From Paenibacillus_S vulneris (lineage in GTDB: Bacteria > Bacillota > Bacilli > Paenibacillales > NBRC-103111): 64,000 nucleotides of DNA. Made by a program: the position numbers and the translations under genes. The notes under the pieces are model-generated. The model searched no databases, had not been told where the DNA came from, and was given only the letters and a program-made list of their open reading frames with translations. The stretch lies in assembly GCF_039543185.1 (NCBI RefSeq), contig NZ_BAABJG010000029.1:310001-374000 (forward strand), written 5' to 3'. Below are positions 16,496 to 25,098 of the stretch, in pieces (the stretch's first letter is position 1; each line of letters starts with the position of its first letter).

Positions 16496-17314
16496 TCATG
16501 GCAAAAAGCCTGCTTGGCTGACCAGGATCTGATGTTCGGGGAAATGAGCCTTCAGCCTATTCCATACGCGCTCATAAGCGCTTCGGTCGTACCATTCGGT
16601 CATTCCGAGCTCCTCGTAGATACGGCGAATGCCAAGCCGCTCGGTCCGTTTGCCGAGACTTCCGTCACCCATGAAGAAGTCATCAATGCACACCCGATCG
16701 ACGACCTCGGCAAGCCGTTCGGCGAACCGATCCGAGGAAGGCAGTACCGGAGAGATAGCCGCCTGTACATCCAGACCCTCCGCTGTAAGCTGCTTCAACG
16801 CTTTCATTCTTGCCGCCAAGGGCGGCGCTGCCGGGGTGAACGCACGTCTCATCGGCTCCAGATCGGTCTCCACCGTGACGCTGACCCGGACGTGCTCCTT
16901 CATTTGAAGCAGCAGATCGATATCCCGTGTGACGAGAGGGCTGCGTGTCTGCAGGAGAAGAAAATCGGGCGGTGTCTGCACCATTGCTTTCAGCAGGGAG
17001 CGGGTGAGCCGCTCGCGGTACTCTACAGGCTGATAAGGGTCCGTACTGGACGACATGAAGATCGTTACGGGACCTTTGCGCCGCGCCTTGGTAAGCTCCT
17101 TTGACAGGATTGCGGCAGCCCCTTCCTTAATATCGACCCAGGTTCCCCAGGGCTCGGAACGGAACTTGGCTACCGGCATTTCCCGCACATAGCAGTAGGA
17201 GCAGGAGAATGCGCAGCCTGTATAGGGATTCAGTGTATGGCTGTATCCGGTCAAGTAACCGCCGGCTGGATTAAGTAGCGTCTTGGGAGCTTTATGTGTA
17301 AGGGTCGGCTGCAT
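16496..17314 (-). CDS. SPL-family radical SAM protein
   Basis: 272 residues. The CX3CX2C motif (C34, C38, C41 in CAFSCSYCYV) binds the SAM-cleaving 4Fe-4S cluster. The preceding LNPYTGC and the following SSSTDPYQPVE segment mark the spore-photoproduct-lyase-like superfamily (COG1533, SplB-related). It lacks the length of true SplB (about 340 residues), so the substrate is unknown; members of this group may act on nucleic acids. The ATG at 17314 is favoured over the adjacent TTG because of the perfect GGAGGTGATC site. Confidence 0.85.
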   Translation of the reverse strand: MQPTLTHKAPKTLLNPAGGYLTGYSHTLNPYTGCAFSCSYCYVREMPVAKFRSEPWGTWVDIKEGAAAILSKELTKARRKGPVTIFMSSSTDPYQPVEYRERLTRSLLKAMVQTPPDFLLLQTRSPLVTRDIDLLLQMKEHVRVSVTVETDLEPMRRAFTPAAPPLAARMKALKQLTAEGLDVQAAISPVLPSSDRFAERLAEVVDRVCIDDFFMGDGSLGKRTERLGIRRIYEELGMTEWYDRSAYERVWNRLKAHFPEHQILVSQAGFLP

Positions 17315-17460
17315 CAATGATCACCTCCAGGGTTGATAGATGAGGAAGCGCGCTGCTGCGAAAGGCGAGTGTAAGTTTCGGCTGCCAGCCGTACCTTACA
17401 TTATAGCAAAAAAAGCACTCGCAGAGGGATTGTTCCCGGACACCCGGATTGGCCGCGGCA

Positions 17461-17498
17461 AAAAAGAAAGCCCTCGGCACCCGGCGGGCAGAAGGCTT
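17461..17498 (-). terminator. Terminator of the PepSY gene
   Basis: Minus-strand stem AAGCCTTC / GAGGGCTT with G-C-rich loop, followed by TTTCTTTTTT. Confidence 0.8.
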
Positions 17499-17507
17499 AA
17501 ACATCGA

Positions 17508-17909
17508 CTATTCCATATCTTCAACGGTTTCCATGTCGTTATCGGTTTGTTCCACGGCAATGACTTTTCCGGTGTTGGCGTCGACCTTAACCTCCATCAC
17601 CTGCGAATGCTTATCTTCAATGAAGACGTTGTAGACGACAGTGCCATCTTCGATCCCGAGCATAACTTCCTGTACTTTGCCGTCTACCTTTTTCTTGGCG
17701 ATGGTGACGCTTTGGTCTTTTGTAATTTTGGCTTGCTTCTGGAGTTCCGCCTGCTCCGCCGCGACTTGTTCATCATAATTCATCATTTGTTCTGACTCCG
17801 CTGGAGCCGGGACCGAAGCAGGATCCGCAGAAGCCGGATGAGACAAGATCATGCTTGCACCGATAATAAGAGCCGTGACAGCGGCCCATCCCCATACTTT
17901 GTTGTTCAT
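17508..17909 (-). CDS. Exported PepSY-domain protein
   Basis: 133 residues. Signal peptide about 1-28 (hydrophobic core then AlaSerAla), no lipobox. A Glu/Gln-rich coiled segment (about 37-62) precedes a PepSY fold (about 63-120), ending in VKVDANTGKVIAVEQ, the family's hallmark strand. PepSY domains are thought to bind or inhibit peptidases outside the cell. The GGAGGCAG ribosome site precedes the start. Single gene with its own terminator. Target peptidase unknown. Confidence 0.85.
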   Translation of the reverse strand: MNNKVWGWAAVTALIIGASMILSHPASADPASVPAPAESEQMMNYDEQVAAEQAELQKQAKITKDQSVTIAKKKVDGKVQEVMLGIEDGTVVYNVFIEDKHSQVMEVKVDANTGKVIAVEQTDNDMETVEDME

Positions 17910-18020
17910 CTGACTGCCTCCTTGAAAAGATGATCAATAGTGGTACTAGCTATATCATATCCACAAAAAATGGGAGCTATCGCTTCAAATGCCGCTGTAG
18001 GGGATGGTAATAATATGCAA

Positions 18021-18044
18021 AGACGGCCGCCTAGGGCAGCCGTC
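18021..18044 (-). terminator. Terminator-like hairpin after the aldolase gene
   Basis: AGACGGC / GCCGTCT arms with an inner GCC/GGC pairing and a weak T-run on the minus strand. Confidence 0.65.
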
Positions 18045-18070
18045 TCTCATGAATTGCTTATGGGAACGAA

Positions 18071-19039
18071 TTAGTCGGAATGATGATTGGTAGGCATCGC
18101 TTCCGGAGATGTCAGTTTATCGTAGAAGTCTACGTATTTATCTTTATCATCGCTTGCGCGAAGAGCCATGGCGGCACGAGGATGCTCGTTCAATACGCCG
18201 GCAATCATGTAAGGAACGATGTAGCCCCACTCGACTTTCTCGCGCATAGGCACCAAATGTCTCTCAATCAGATCCAGAACCGGACGTACTTCGTATTTCG
18301 GATTTTTCAGGTAGCTTACCAGCAGCTCGGTAGGGCAGTTACCTGCCGCACGGCCCATGCCGAATACGGAAGCATCCAGGAATTGCACACCCTTGCTCGC
18401 GCCCATAATCGTGTTCGAGAAGGCAAGCTGCATGTTATTGTGCATATGAAGGCCGAGCTGCTTCTCAGGAAGCAAACGTTGGAATTTGGCAACGAGGTAA
18501 TCAATATCGCTGTAATCCATGCTGCCGTAAGAGTCTACAATGTAGACGACGTCAACCGGGCTTTTGTTGATTTCTTCGAAAGCTTCGGTCAGCTCATTCT
18601 CCATCACGTGGGACAGCGCCATAATGTTAATGCTGGTCTCATAGCCGTAGCTGTTGAATTTGCGTACCAGCTCGAGCGCTTTATCTACATCCTTGATGTA
18701 AGTAGCTACGCGGATCAAATCAAGCTGACTTTGCTCGCGAGGGAGGATGTCGTTCTCGTCTACACGGCCGATATCGACCAGAGCGGACAGCTTGGTATCG
18801 GTTTTGTTAGGGATAACTTCCTTCAAGAAATCTTCGTTCAGGAAGCGCCACGGGCCAGCATCGGCACCTTTAAGCAGCTTGGCGGAGTTTTTATAGCCGA
18901 TTTCCATATATTCGACGCCGGCTTCGCTCAAGCCCGCATACATATCTTGTACCATTTTTACGCTAAAATCCCAATTGTTGACGAGACCTCCGTCACGAAT
19001 CGTGCAGTCCAAAATTTTGTGATTCATACCTCTTGTCAT
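18071..19039 (-). CDS. HMGL-like aldolase (DRE-TIM metallolyase)
   Basis: 322 residues. N-terminal DCTIRDGG, the variant of the DRE motif in HMG-CoA-lyase/4-hydroxy-2-oxovalerate-aldolase relatives, binds the catalytic metal together with the LHMHNN histidines (about 200). GMGRAAGNCPTE is a second family signature. Such proteins cleave or condense 2-oxo acids by aldol chemistry. It lacks the C-terminal extension of full 4-hydroxy-2-oxovalerate aldolases, so the substrate is uncertain. AAGGAG lies eight bases before the ATG. It diverges from an IclR gene that likely controls it. Confidence 0.82.
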   Translation of the reverse strand: MTRGMNHKILDCTIRDGGLVNNWDFSVKMVQDMYAGLSEAGVEYMEIGYKNSAKLLKGADAGPWRFLNEDFLKEVIPNKTDTKLSALVDIGRVDENDILPREQSQLDLIRVATYIKDVDKALELVRKFNSYGYETSINIMALSHVMENELTEAFEEINKSPVDVVYIVDSYGSMDYSDIDYLVAKFQRLLPEKQLGLHMHNNMQLAFSNTIMGASKGVQFLDASVFGMGRAAGNCPTELLVSYLKNPKYEVRPVLDLIERHLVPMREKVEWGYIVPYMIAGVLNEHPRAAMALRASDDKDKYVDFYDKLTSPEAMPTNHHSD

Positions 19040-19379
19040 AATATGTGCTCCTTTTCTCGTTGTGGCGGAGTCAGCCCGGCAAAGAAACCGTATGGCGGGC
19101 GATGCTGGCCACCTTATAATACTTCGCTACTTCGAAGCTTTTTGGCTTTCAAGCGATAAAGTGGTATTTTCTAACCCTATCATTACACATCATTAACTAC
19201 TTGTCAATGATAACAAAACAATGGTCAATTGACAAACATTATATGTAAATTTGGGAACTTCAAGACAGCCCGTTTTTTCAGGAAAAGACGGGGCGGCTCC
19301 GCATTTCTTTTGGGGAGAGGCGCTCATTGACCCTTGGTCGGGACAGGTGATAAAATGTGGGGAATAGAATTTTGAAACA
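19040..19379. other. Divergent control region between aldolase and IclR genes
   Basis: Holds a minus-strand promoter candidate (TTGACA near 19204, TAATGA about 16 bases on) and the palindrome GTCAATTGAC near 19231-19240. No gene is supported here. Confidence 0.4.
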
Positions 19380-19399
19380 AGGTTCATTATTGTGAACTT
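19380..19399 (+). promoter_or_regulatory. Palindromic operator candidate before the IclR gene
   Basis: GTTC (19382-19385), 8 bases, GAAC (19394-19397), with flanking AAG / CTT extending the symmetry. Same arms and spacing as the site before malic enzyme. Confidence 0.55.
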
Positions 19400-19492
19400 A
19401 TTTTTTATATAGTAAGGCTCAACCGCGGCAGAGCACAATCGCAGTGAAGCATATTTATGCCATGAATAATAATAATGGGGGCTATGCAAGCC

Positions 19493-20251
19493 ATGGATAA
19501 AAAATATTGGGTGCCCGCTCTGGACCGGGCTCACCGTGTACTTCGCGAAATCGCGGAAGAGAGGGGAAGGCTCAAGCTCACTGATTTGTGCCAGCGGACC
19601 CATGTCAGCAAGAGCACGATGTTTTCTCTGCTTCAGACCATGGAGGAATTAGGCTGGATTGAGAAGGATGCAGCGGATTCCTATGGACTCGGCGGTTATT
19701 TCGGCTGGCTTGGCAGCGCGTATTTCCAGCAATTTAATTTGATTGACCTATTCAAGCGGGAAGCGCCTGCGATCATGAGGGAAATCGGAGAATCCGTTCA
19801 GCTTGCGAGGCTGGAGGGCACGGAGGTCGTCTATTTGGCGAAGGAAGCGGCCCCGACGCCGGTGCAGGTCATTTCCGGACCGGGCTCAAGGTTCCCCGCT
19901 CATGCCACGGGTCTCGGCAAAGTCATGCTGGCCGGAGTGGATGAGGTGATGTGGGAACGCCTGTATCCGCCCGAGACTCCGTTAGCTCAGCTGACCCCTT
20001 ACACTATCGTTTCGATTGAGGTATTGAAGAAGCAGGTACAGCAGGCGAGACTGGAGGGGGTGGCTTGCGATGAACAGGAGGCTGTTATGGGCTTCTGCTG
20101 CGCTGCCGCCCCTATTAAGCAGCCTGGGGGAGAGGTTTGCGGAGCAGTCAGCATCTCCATGCCTCTCCATGAGTGGGAGCGGAAGAGGGTCCTGGCCGGG
20201 ACATTAGCCGTGACATTGGCGGAGAAGCTCGCCTACGGCGGCCGAGATTAA
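19493..20251 (+). CDS. IclR-family transcriptional regulator
   Basis: 252 residues from the ATG at 19493; ATG codons at 19475 and 19484 are alternatives, and GGGGG at 19477-19481 best suits 19493. N-terminal winged helix (about 5-70: ALDRAHRVL, LCQRTHVSKSTMFSLLQTMEELGWI), then an effector domain (about 80-250) with GSRFPAHATGLGKVMLA, the typical IclR ligand-pocket segment, and AAPI near the C terminus. IclR proteins sense small carboxylates. It is divergent from the aldolase gene and probably regulates it and itself through the GTTC-N8-GAAC palindrome. Confidence 0.9.
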   Translation: MDKKYWVPALDRAHRVLREIAEERGRLKLTDLCQRTHVSKSTMFSLLQTMEELGWIEKDAADSYGLGGYFGWLGSAYFQQFNLIDLFKREAPAIMREIGESVQLARLEGTEVVYLAKEAAPTPVQVISGPGSRFPAHATGLGKVMLAGVDEVMWERLYPPETPLAQLTPYTIVSIEVLKKQVQQARLEGVACDEQEAVMGFCCAAAPIKQPGGEVCGAVSISMPLHEWERKRVLAGTLAVTLAEKLAYGGRD

Positions 20252-20315
20252 CGGAGCCTGAGGATTAGGATTTATTAAACACATACATATTTAATGGTCG
20301 AAAGGAAGGTACCTC

Positions 20316-20819
20316 ATGAGGCTTAAGTATAATCTGTGCTTTATCCGTGAAGGTGACCGGCTGCTGATGCTGAACCGGCATAAGTCTCCCTTGCTTGGGC
20401 TCTGGAACGGTGTAGGCGGTAAGCTGGAGCCGGAGGAATCCCCCTGTGAGAGCGTCCTTCGGGAGGTGCGTGAGGAGACCGGGATCCTATTGGCTGAGGC
20501 GCATTTTGGCGGGATTGTTACTTGGGAAGTCGACGGCAAGCCCATCGGCGGAATGTATGTGTACCTGGCCGATATGCCTCCCGGGAGAGGGAAGGACTTT
20601 GACCATCCGGTCGGGACGGCCGAGGGGATATTGGCATTCAAGCCTATCGAATGGGTCATTCATCCGGATAACCAGGGAGTCGCCAATCATCTCCGGCATT
20701 TCCTGCCGCCCATGCTGAATCTGGAGGAGCCTCGGGAATACCGGTGTATCTTCCGCCAAGGGCAGCTGGTCGAATGCTTTCCTCTTCCTCTGGAGGCAGC
20801 TTACGCCATAGGCGTATAA
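20316..20819 (+). CDS. Nudix hydrolase (8-oxo-dGTP diphosphatase-like)
   Basis: 167 residues. The Nudix box GGKLEPEESPCESVLREVREETGI (about 35-58) has all catalytic acidic residues. The N-terminal YNLCFIREGDRLLMLNRHKSPLLGLWNGVGGK resembles MutT-like 8-oxo-dGTP diphosphatases of Bacillales (YtkD/MutX type), which would cleanse the nucleotide pool. Substrate is inferred from family only. AAGGAAGG precedes the ATG; ends at a strong terminator. Confidence 0.85.
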   Translation: MRLKYNLCFIREGDRLLMLNRHKSPLLGLWNGVGGKLEPEESPCESVLREVREETGILLAEAHFGGIVTWEVDGKPIGGMYVYLADMPPGRGKDFDHPVGTAEGILAFKPIEWVIHPDNQGVANHLRHFLPPMLNLEEPREYRCIFRQGQLVECFPLPLEAAYAIGV

Positions 20820-20839
20820 TCATCTTCGCATAAAAAAGG

Positions 20840-20875
20840 AAGCCGACATCGTTGAACAACGGGGTCGGCTTTTTG
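20840..20875. terminator. Terminator between the Nudix gene and a membrane-protein gene
   Basis: Stem AAGCCGAC / GTCGGCTT with an inner CGTTG/CAACG helix; A-run before and T-run after, usable in both directions. Confidence 0.88.
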
Positions 20876-20892
20876 GCGTGTTCTTATTCGAC

Positions 20893-21261
20893 CTACGGAA
20901 CTTTCAGAAGGGAAATGCTTCCTATCACAGGCAGAGGCTTCAGCTGCCCGTTGGCCGATTGCAGAATCCCTATAATGACAAGAACCAATGTGGCCAAATT
21001 GGCAATCGGAAGCAGGATCCAGCCGATAAACGGAATAAAGCCGAGCACAATATTGCAGGCGATGCTGAACAACAGCAGAACAAGCCCCTGATTGGCATGG
21101 TACATGGCGAATCGGGATTGTCTCGCGGCAAGCAGCGGAATGAAAAATATAATATAAGCGGCCACAGCAAGCCATTTGTTCTGATGGACATCAGCGGGAT
21201 CGACCCCGGACGGAGCGTTTGCCGCAGGGTAGCCTCTTTCATCGTCGTTCAATGGGCTCAA
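20893..21261 (-). CDS. DUF4870-like small membrane protein
   Basis: 122 residues from the TTG at 21261, which has AGAGG eight bases upstream; a GTG at 21270 would overlap that site. Three hydrophobic segments (about 28-45, 58-78, 80-102) with the FAMYHANQGLVL motif between the first two, as in DUF4870 proteins, whose conserved H-N/A-Q sits at the membrane border. No enzymatic function is known. Monocistronic. Confidence 0.7.
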   Translation of the reverse strand: MSPLNDDERGYPAANAPSGVDPADVHQNKWLAVAAYIIFFIPLLAARQSRFAMYHANQGLVLLLFSIACNIVLGFIPFIGWILLPIANLATLVLVIIGILQSANGQLKPLPVIGSISLLKVP

Positions 21262-21427
21262 TGCACACACCTCTTTCTAATAAGAAGAATGGTCATGCCT
21301 GAATCGTTTTGTAACCAATTTATGCAAGGGATTTCAAGCGTATGTCTGTTTGCGGAAAAAGGAATAGTTTGGCGCGTCCGCGGGGAATCTAAGCCAAACC
21401 ATCTTTTTCATGAAAGGAACGAACCGA

Positions 21428-21856
21428 ATGACGGGTGTGCCTATCTTTTTTGAGTTTGAAAATGAAAAGTCGGCTTTGCTGGCCAAAGAAACGCTGGAGG
21501 AGCTCGGGTACCATACGGGACTGCACCGGGAATGGAAGCTGCCTGCGCTGCATATCGATGTCGAGAACAACGATCTGACCTCGGCATTGGAGATTGCCCA
21601 GGCGCACGGGGGCAGGCTGAAGGAAATGGAAGGTGCCGCAACGGAAAGCGATACCTACGCGATGGCTTATAATGAAGCCGATTATATCTCCATCCCGGCC
21701 CATCTGATCAATGAAGATCTAATGGAGAACGACAGCACGACAGCGGATACGTTCCCGGGCGTTGCTGCAGGAGAGTCGGATTCGGGCAATGGCCATCCGG
21801 TATTTGATCCTTCTACTGACGATTACAACTATTTTGATGCCGGAGTCCGATTATAA
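21428..21856 (+). CDS. Uncharacterised acidic protein
   Basis: 142 residues from the ATG at 21428 (AAAGGA nine bases upstream). I do not recognise a named family. Residues 1-65 look like a small alpha/beta ferredoxin-like domain (MTGVPIFFEFENEKSALLAK, ALHIDVENNDLTSALEIAQAHGG). Residues 70-142 are acidic and low-complexity, likely disordered, and end in a short aromatic stretch (DDYNYFD). No signal peptide or membrane helix. Monocistronic with its own terminator. Confidence 0.7.
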   Translation: MTGVPIFFEFENEKSALLAKETLEELGYHTGLHREWKLPALHIDVENNDLTSALEIAQAHGGRLKEMEGAATESDTYAMAYNEADYISIPAHLINEDLMENDSTTADTFPGVAAGESDSGNGHPVFDPSTDDYNYFDAGVRL

Positions 21857-21893
21857 GGTCGGCTGTTTGAACAAAGGATCGGCAATAAAGCCA

Positions 21894-21937
21894 GGCAGCG
21901 GCCTCACGCCCACAATGCGGAGGCTGCTCTTTCTTTT
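21894..21937 (+). terminator. Terminator after the acidic protein gene
   Basis: GCAGC-GG-CCTC pairs with GAGG-CTGC across a 14-base loop; TCTTTCTTTT follows. The rest of the gap to 22162 shows a possible TATAAA near 21975 and nothing else. Confidence 0.75.
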
Positions 21938-22162
21938 GTCAGGATTTCTATTGGAGTGCTACCCCGTATCTTCTATAAATATAGACTAGAAATTAGCTTG
22001 GGTGAAAAAGATTTGCCTTAGAAAACAAAGTTGCGCTGTCCCTATTTTTCGTTGCTAGGAAAACACTGTTTCTCTAGACCCACACAAGTTTCGTTTGTTA
22101 TGATGGGGTTCGGTCAAAAAGCAGCGTATTTTTCGATAAAGGAAGCTTGGGGGAGAATCAAC

Positions 22163-23038
22163 GTGGACACATACGATAATCTGAAGCAGGGCGAGAGAGG
22201 CGCATGGGTCAGTATCATTGCCTACATTATTTTATCCGCATTCAAAATCACTATGGGATACCTGACAGGCTCAGAAGCGTTATCAGCGGATGGGATTAAC
22301 AATACAACCGACATTATCGTATCTCTTGCCGTACTTATCGGCCTGCGGATCTCGCGCAAGCCGCCCGACCACGACCACCCGTACGGTCACATGCGTGCGG
22401 AAACGATCGCCTCTATGGTGGCGTCCTTCATTATGTTCGCTGCCGGCATCCAGGTGCTGATTCAGTCCGGCCAGAGCTTCTTCGAAGACAAGGGACAGGC
22501 TCCGGACATGATAGCCGCATGGATCGCCCTGATATGTGCTGCGTGCATGTGGTTCGTTTACTTATACAACAGCCGTCTGGCCCGCAAAATCAACAATCAG
22601 TCGCTGATGGCCGCCGCTTACGATAACCGGTCGGATGCGCTCGTCAGTATTGGGGCCGCCGTCGGCATATTCGGAGCGCGCCTCGGAATGCCTATTCTTG
22701 ATGCCATTGCCGCATTTGCGGTAGGGATCGTTATTTGCAAAACGGCCTGGGATATTTTCTACGAAGCCACTCATGCCCTGACAGACGGCTTCGATGAAGA
22801 GAAGCTGACCATGTTCCGCGAGACGGTCGGCGATACCCCCGGGGTCAAAGGAATCAAGGACATTAAAGCTCGTGTACACGGCAGCAGCGTGCTTCTGGAT
22901 GTTGTCGTAGAGGTCGCAGCGGAGCTGAGTGTGGAGCAAAGCCACGATATTAGCGATGAAATCGAACGACGCATGAACAAGAAGCATCAAATCGAGAACG
23001 TACACGTTCATATTGAGCCGTATTCAGGCAGTTGTTAA
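22163..23038 (+). CDS. Cation diffusion facilitator (CDF) exporter
   Basis: 291 residues from the GTG at 22163, with GGGGGAG eight bases upstream; in-frame sequence further upstream lacks a ribosome site. Six membrane helices, metal-site residues in the LSADGINNTTDI (TM2) and YDNRSDALVS (TM5) segments, the HDHPYGH motif after TM3, and a C-terminal cytoplasmic metallochaperone-like domain (about 205-291) ending in HVHIEP. CDF proteins export Zn, Mn or Fe by proton antiport. The TM2 D-N-T-D and TM5 D-D arrangement suggests Mn or Fe, but specificity is not proven. Confidence 0.92.
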   Translation: MDTYDNLKQGERGAWVSIIAYIILSAFKITMGYLTGSEALSADGINNTTDIIVSLAVLIGLRISRKPPDHDHPYGHMRAETIASMVASFIMFAAGIQVLIQSGQSFFEDKGQAPDMIAAWIALICAACMWFVYLYNSRLARKINNQSLMAAAYDNRSDALVSIGAAVGIFGARLGMPILDAIAAFAVGIVICKTAWDIFYEATHALTDGFDEEKLTMFRETVGDTPGVKGIKDIKARVHGSSVLLDVVVEVAAELSVEQSHDISDEIERRMNKKHQIENVHVHIEPYSGSC

Positions 23039-23060
23039 ATTGCCCTTATGAGTTTGTTTA

Positions 23061-23088
23061 AGCCGCAGCATGGTTCCTGCGGTTTTTT
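23061..23088 (+). terminator. Terminator after CDF gene
   Basis: CCGCAG / CTGCGG stem with an 8-base loop, then TTTTTT. Confidence 0.88.
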
Positions 23089-23526
23089 GCTGTTCTGCTC
23101 AGGGGATACCCGTTCACCGGCAGCTCCAGTAAGAAATTGGAAATGATAATAAACGTGACATGGGTATTGAAATCTGAATAAAACGAATATATAATAAATT
23201 TAACGAAAATTTCGCTATATTATCTATTAATGGTTTCCGCTCGTTCCTGACGCTTTCATTTTCAATGAAAACGGTCAAAGGAACGGTTATCTCAGGTAAA
23301 TAAGAAAGCGATTTCAAATGCTCAACCAGCTTCTTCCTATTAGGACAAGCAAGTGAAGAAGGGCATATTGAAATGGAAGGAATCCCTGCGAGATGACCGT
23401 GACATGGGGCAAGCAAGCTTTTGAGCCGTTACTAGATAGCTGAGAGGACAACCGGGGATAGTTTGATTCGGTCACCCTGCAACCGCATCATACGACCTAC
23501 ACACTATTGATCAGGGGGAACTAAAT
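23089..23526 (+). other. Long leader region before abgT-like gene
   Basis: 438 bases with no gene. It contains a 44-base imperfect inverted repeat (23242-23285), an AT-rich palindrome with CGAAAATTTCG near 23202, and the sequence TGAAAACGGTCAAA (23265-23278), one mismatch from a catabolite-response (cre) consensus. The last 100 bases have short complementary blocks (AACCG/CGGT, CACC) but match no riboswitch I recognise. Confidence 0.5.
23242..23285. repeat. Imperfect inverted repeat in the abgT leader
   Basis: CGTTCCT...GAC.G...TTTCAT on the left pairs with ATGAAAA..GTC..AGGAACG on the right, giving a long hairpin with small bulges. Single copy in this window. Confidence 0.6.
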
Positions 23527-25053
23527 ATGGAAAAGGCTGCAAATCCAGTGGTTGGCGCAAACGAATCAGGCTTGTTTAAATGGGTGGAACGTGTAGGCAA
23601 TAAGCTCCCGAGCCCATTCATCTTGTTTATCTATTTGATCCTCATCTTGATGGCGGCTACTGCACTATTATCGTATTTTCACGTCGCTGCGTTCGATCCG
23701 ATCAAGAAGGAACCTGTCTATGTGAAAAATCTTCTGAGCAAGGAAGGCATTCAATGGATCGTCATGAACGTGACGAAAAATTTTGCGGCCTTCACACCGC
23801 TTGCCTCAATCCTATCATTGGTGATTGGCGTCGGGCTGGCGGAAAAGGTCGGCTTGCTCGAAGCGGTTATGCGTAAAATGACGACCCGGGTCAGCGCCAA
23901 GTATGCGAGCTACCTTGTCGTATTCATTGCCTTCTTCAGTCACGTGTCCTCGGATGCGGCGCTGGTGATTATGCCCCCTCTGGGAGCCCTCATCTTCCTG
24001 GCTGTGGGACGCCACCCGGTTGCAGGACTTCTTGCGGCCATTGCCGGCGTAGGCTCCGGGTTTACGGCCAATATTCTTATCGTGACGACGGATGTGCTGC
24101 TGTCCGGCATCAGCTCGGATATCGCCAAATCGGTCAATCCCGCAATGACGGTTAACGTCACGGACAACTGGTTCTTCATGATGACCTCGGTTATTGTACT
24201 GACGATTGTTGCAGCGCTCATTACGGATAAGTTCATTGAACCGCGACTCGGCAAGTACGAAGGAAGCAAGGACAAGCAACTGGAGAAGCTGACTGACGAG
24301 CAGAACCGGGCGCTTCGCACGACCGGTATCGTGGCCCTGATTTTCATTGCCATCATGGCGATTCTCGTTGTTCCTCAAGGAGCCCTGCTGCGTGATCCGA
24401 AATTGGGTACGGTCATACCGTCGCCGTTCATGTCAGGCATTGTGCCCATCATTATTTTGTTTTTCCTTACGATAGCGGTTACCTACGGGATCAAGATGAA
24501 GCTGATCCAAAGCCAGAACGACATTCCGAAGCTGCTTGTCAGCCCGATGAAGGGGATGGCCGGTTTTATCGTGATGGTGTTCCCTCTATCGCAATTCGTC
24601 GCCTTCTTTAACTGGAGTAACATGGGGAAATTCATGGCTCTGGGGATTACCGACTTCCTTGAAAATATGAACATGACCGGCATTCCGGTCGTTATCGGCT
24701 TGATGTTTTTGTCCGCATTGCTTACGATGTTTATTGCCAGCGGCTCGGCGATCTGGTCGATTCTGGCGCCGGTCTTCATTCCTTTGTTTATGGCGCTCGG
24801 CTATCACCCTGCGTTTGCTCAAATCGTGTTCAGGGTTGCGGATTCCTCGGTCATTCCGTTTGCTCCGATGTCGCCGTTCCTTGCGCTGTTCCTCGGCTTT
24901 TTGCAGGAATATAAGAAGGATGCGAAGCTCGGTACGTATTTCTCATTAATTTTGCCTTATCCTATCGCATTTTTTATCATTTGGACGCTGCTGCTCGTTA
25001 TCTGGTTTTTCCTTGGACTGCCGATCGGGCCGGGCGTATATCCGAAGATGTAA
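23527..25053 (+). CDS. AbgT-family transporter (aminobenzoyl-glutamate type)
   Basis: 508 residues, about eleven membrane helices. Family landmarks include SHVSSDAALVIMPPLGALIF (about 138) and FRVADSSVIPFAPMSPF (about 437), the two hairpin regions of AbgT transporters. E. coli AbgT imports p-aminobenzoyl-glutamate, a folate breakdown product, while other members export sulfonamides. The two M20 peptidase genes that follow support an import-and-hydrolysis role. GGGGGAACT precedes the ATG. The leader before it is unusually long and structured. Confidence 0.9.
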   Translation: MEKAANPVVGANESGLFKWVERVGNKLPSPFILFIYLILILMAATALLSYFHVAAFDPIKKEPVYVKNLLSKEGIQWIVMNVTKNFAAFTPLASILSLVIGVGLAEKVGLLEAVMRKMTTRVSAKYASYLVVFIAFFSHVSSDAALVIMPPLGALIFLAVGRHPVAGLLAAIAGVGSGFTANILIVTTDVLLSGISSDIAKSVNPAMTVNVTDNWFFMMTSVIVLTIVAALITDKFIEPRLGKYEGSKDKQLEKLTDEQNRALRTTGIVALIFIAIMAILVVPQGALLRDPKLGTVIPSPFMSGIVPIIILFFLTIAVTYGIKMKLIQSQNDIPKLLVSPMKGMAGFIVMVFPLSQFVAFFNWSNMGKFMALGITDFLENMNMTGIPVVIGLMFLSALLTMFIASGSAIWSILAPVFIPLFMALGYHPAFAQIVFRVADSSVIPFAPMSPFLALFLGFLQEYKKDAKLGTYFSLILPYPIAFFIIWTLLLVIWFFLGLPIGPGVYPKM

Positions 25054-25098
25054 CAACAACGGAAAATATAGAAAAAGATTTAAAAGGAGCTGGAGACG

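Noticed and set aside
18080..19159. 359-codon frame opposite the aldolase gene
   Set aside because: Antisense shadow; the aldolase on the other strand has complete family motifs.
23420..23526. Resemblance to a TPP or SAM riboswitch (GCTGAGAGG, ACCCTGCAACC)
   Set aside because: The second conserved part of either family is absent, so the match is partial and probably chance.
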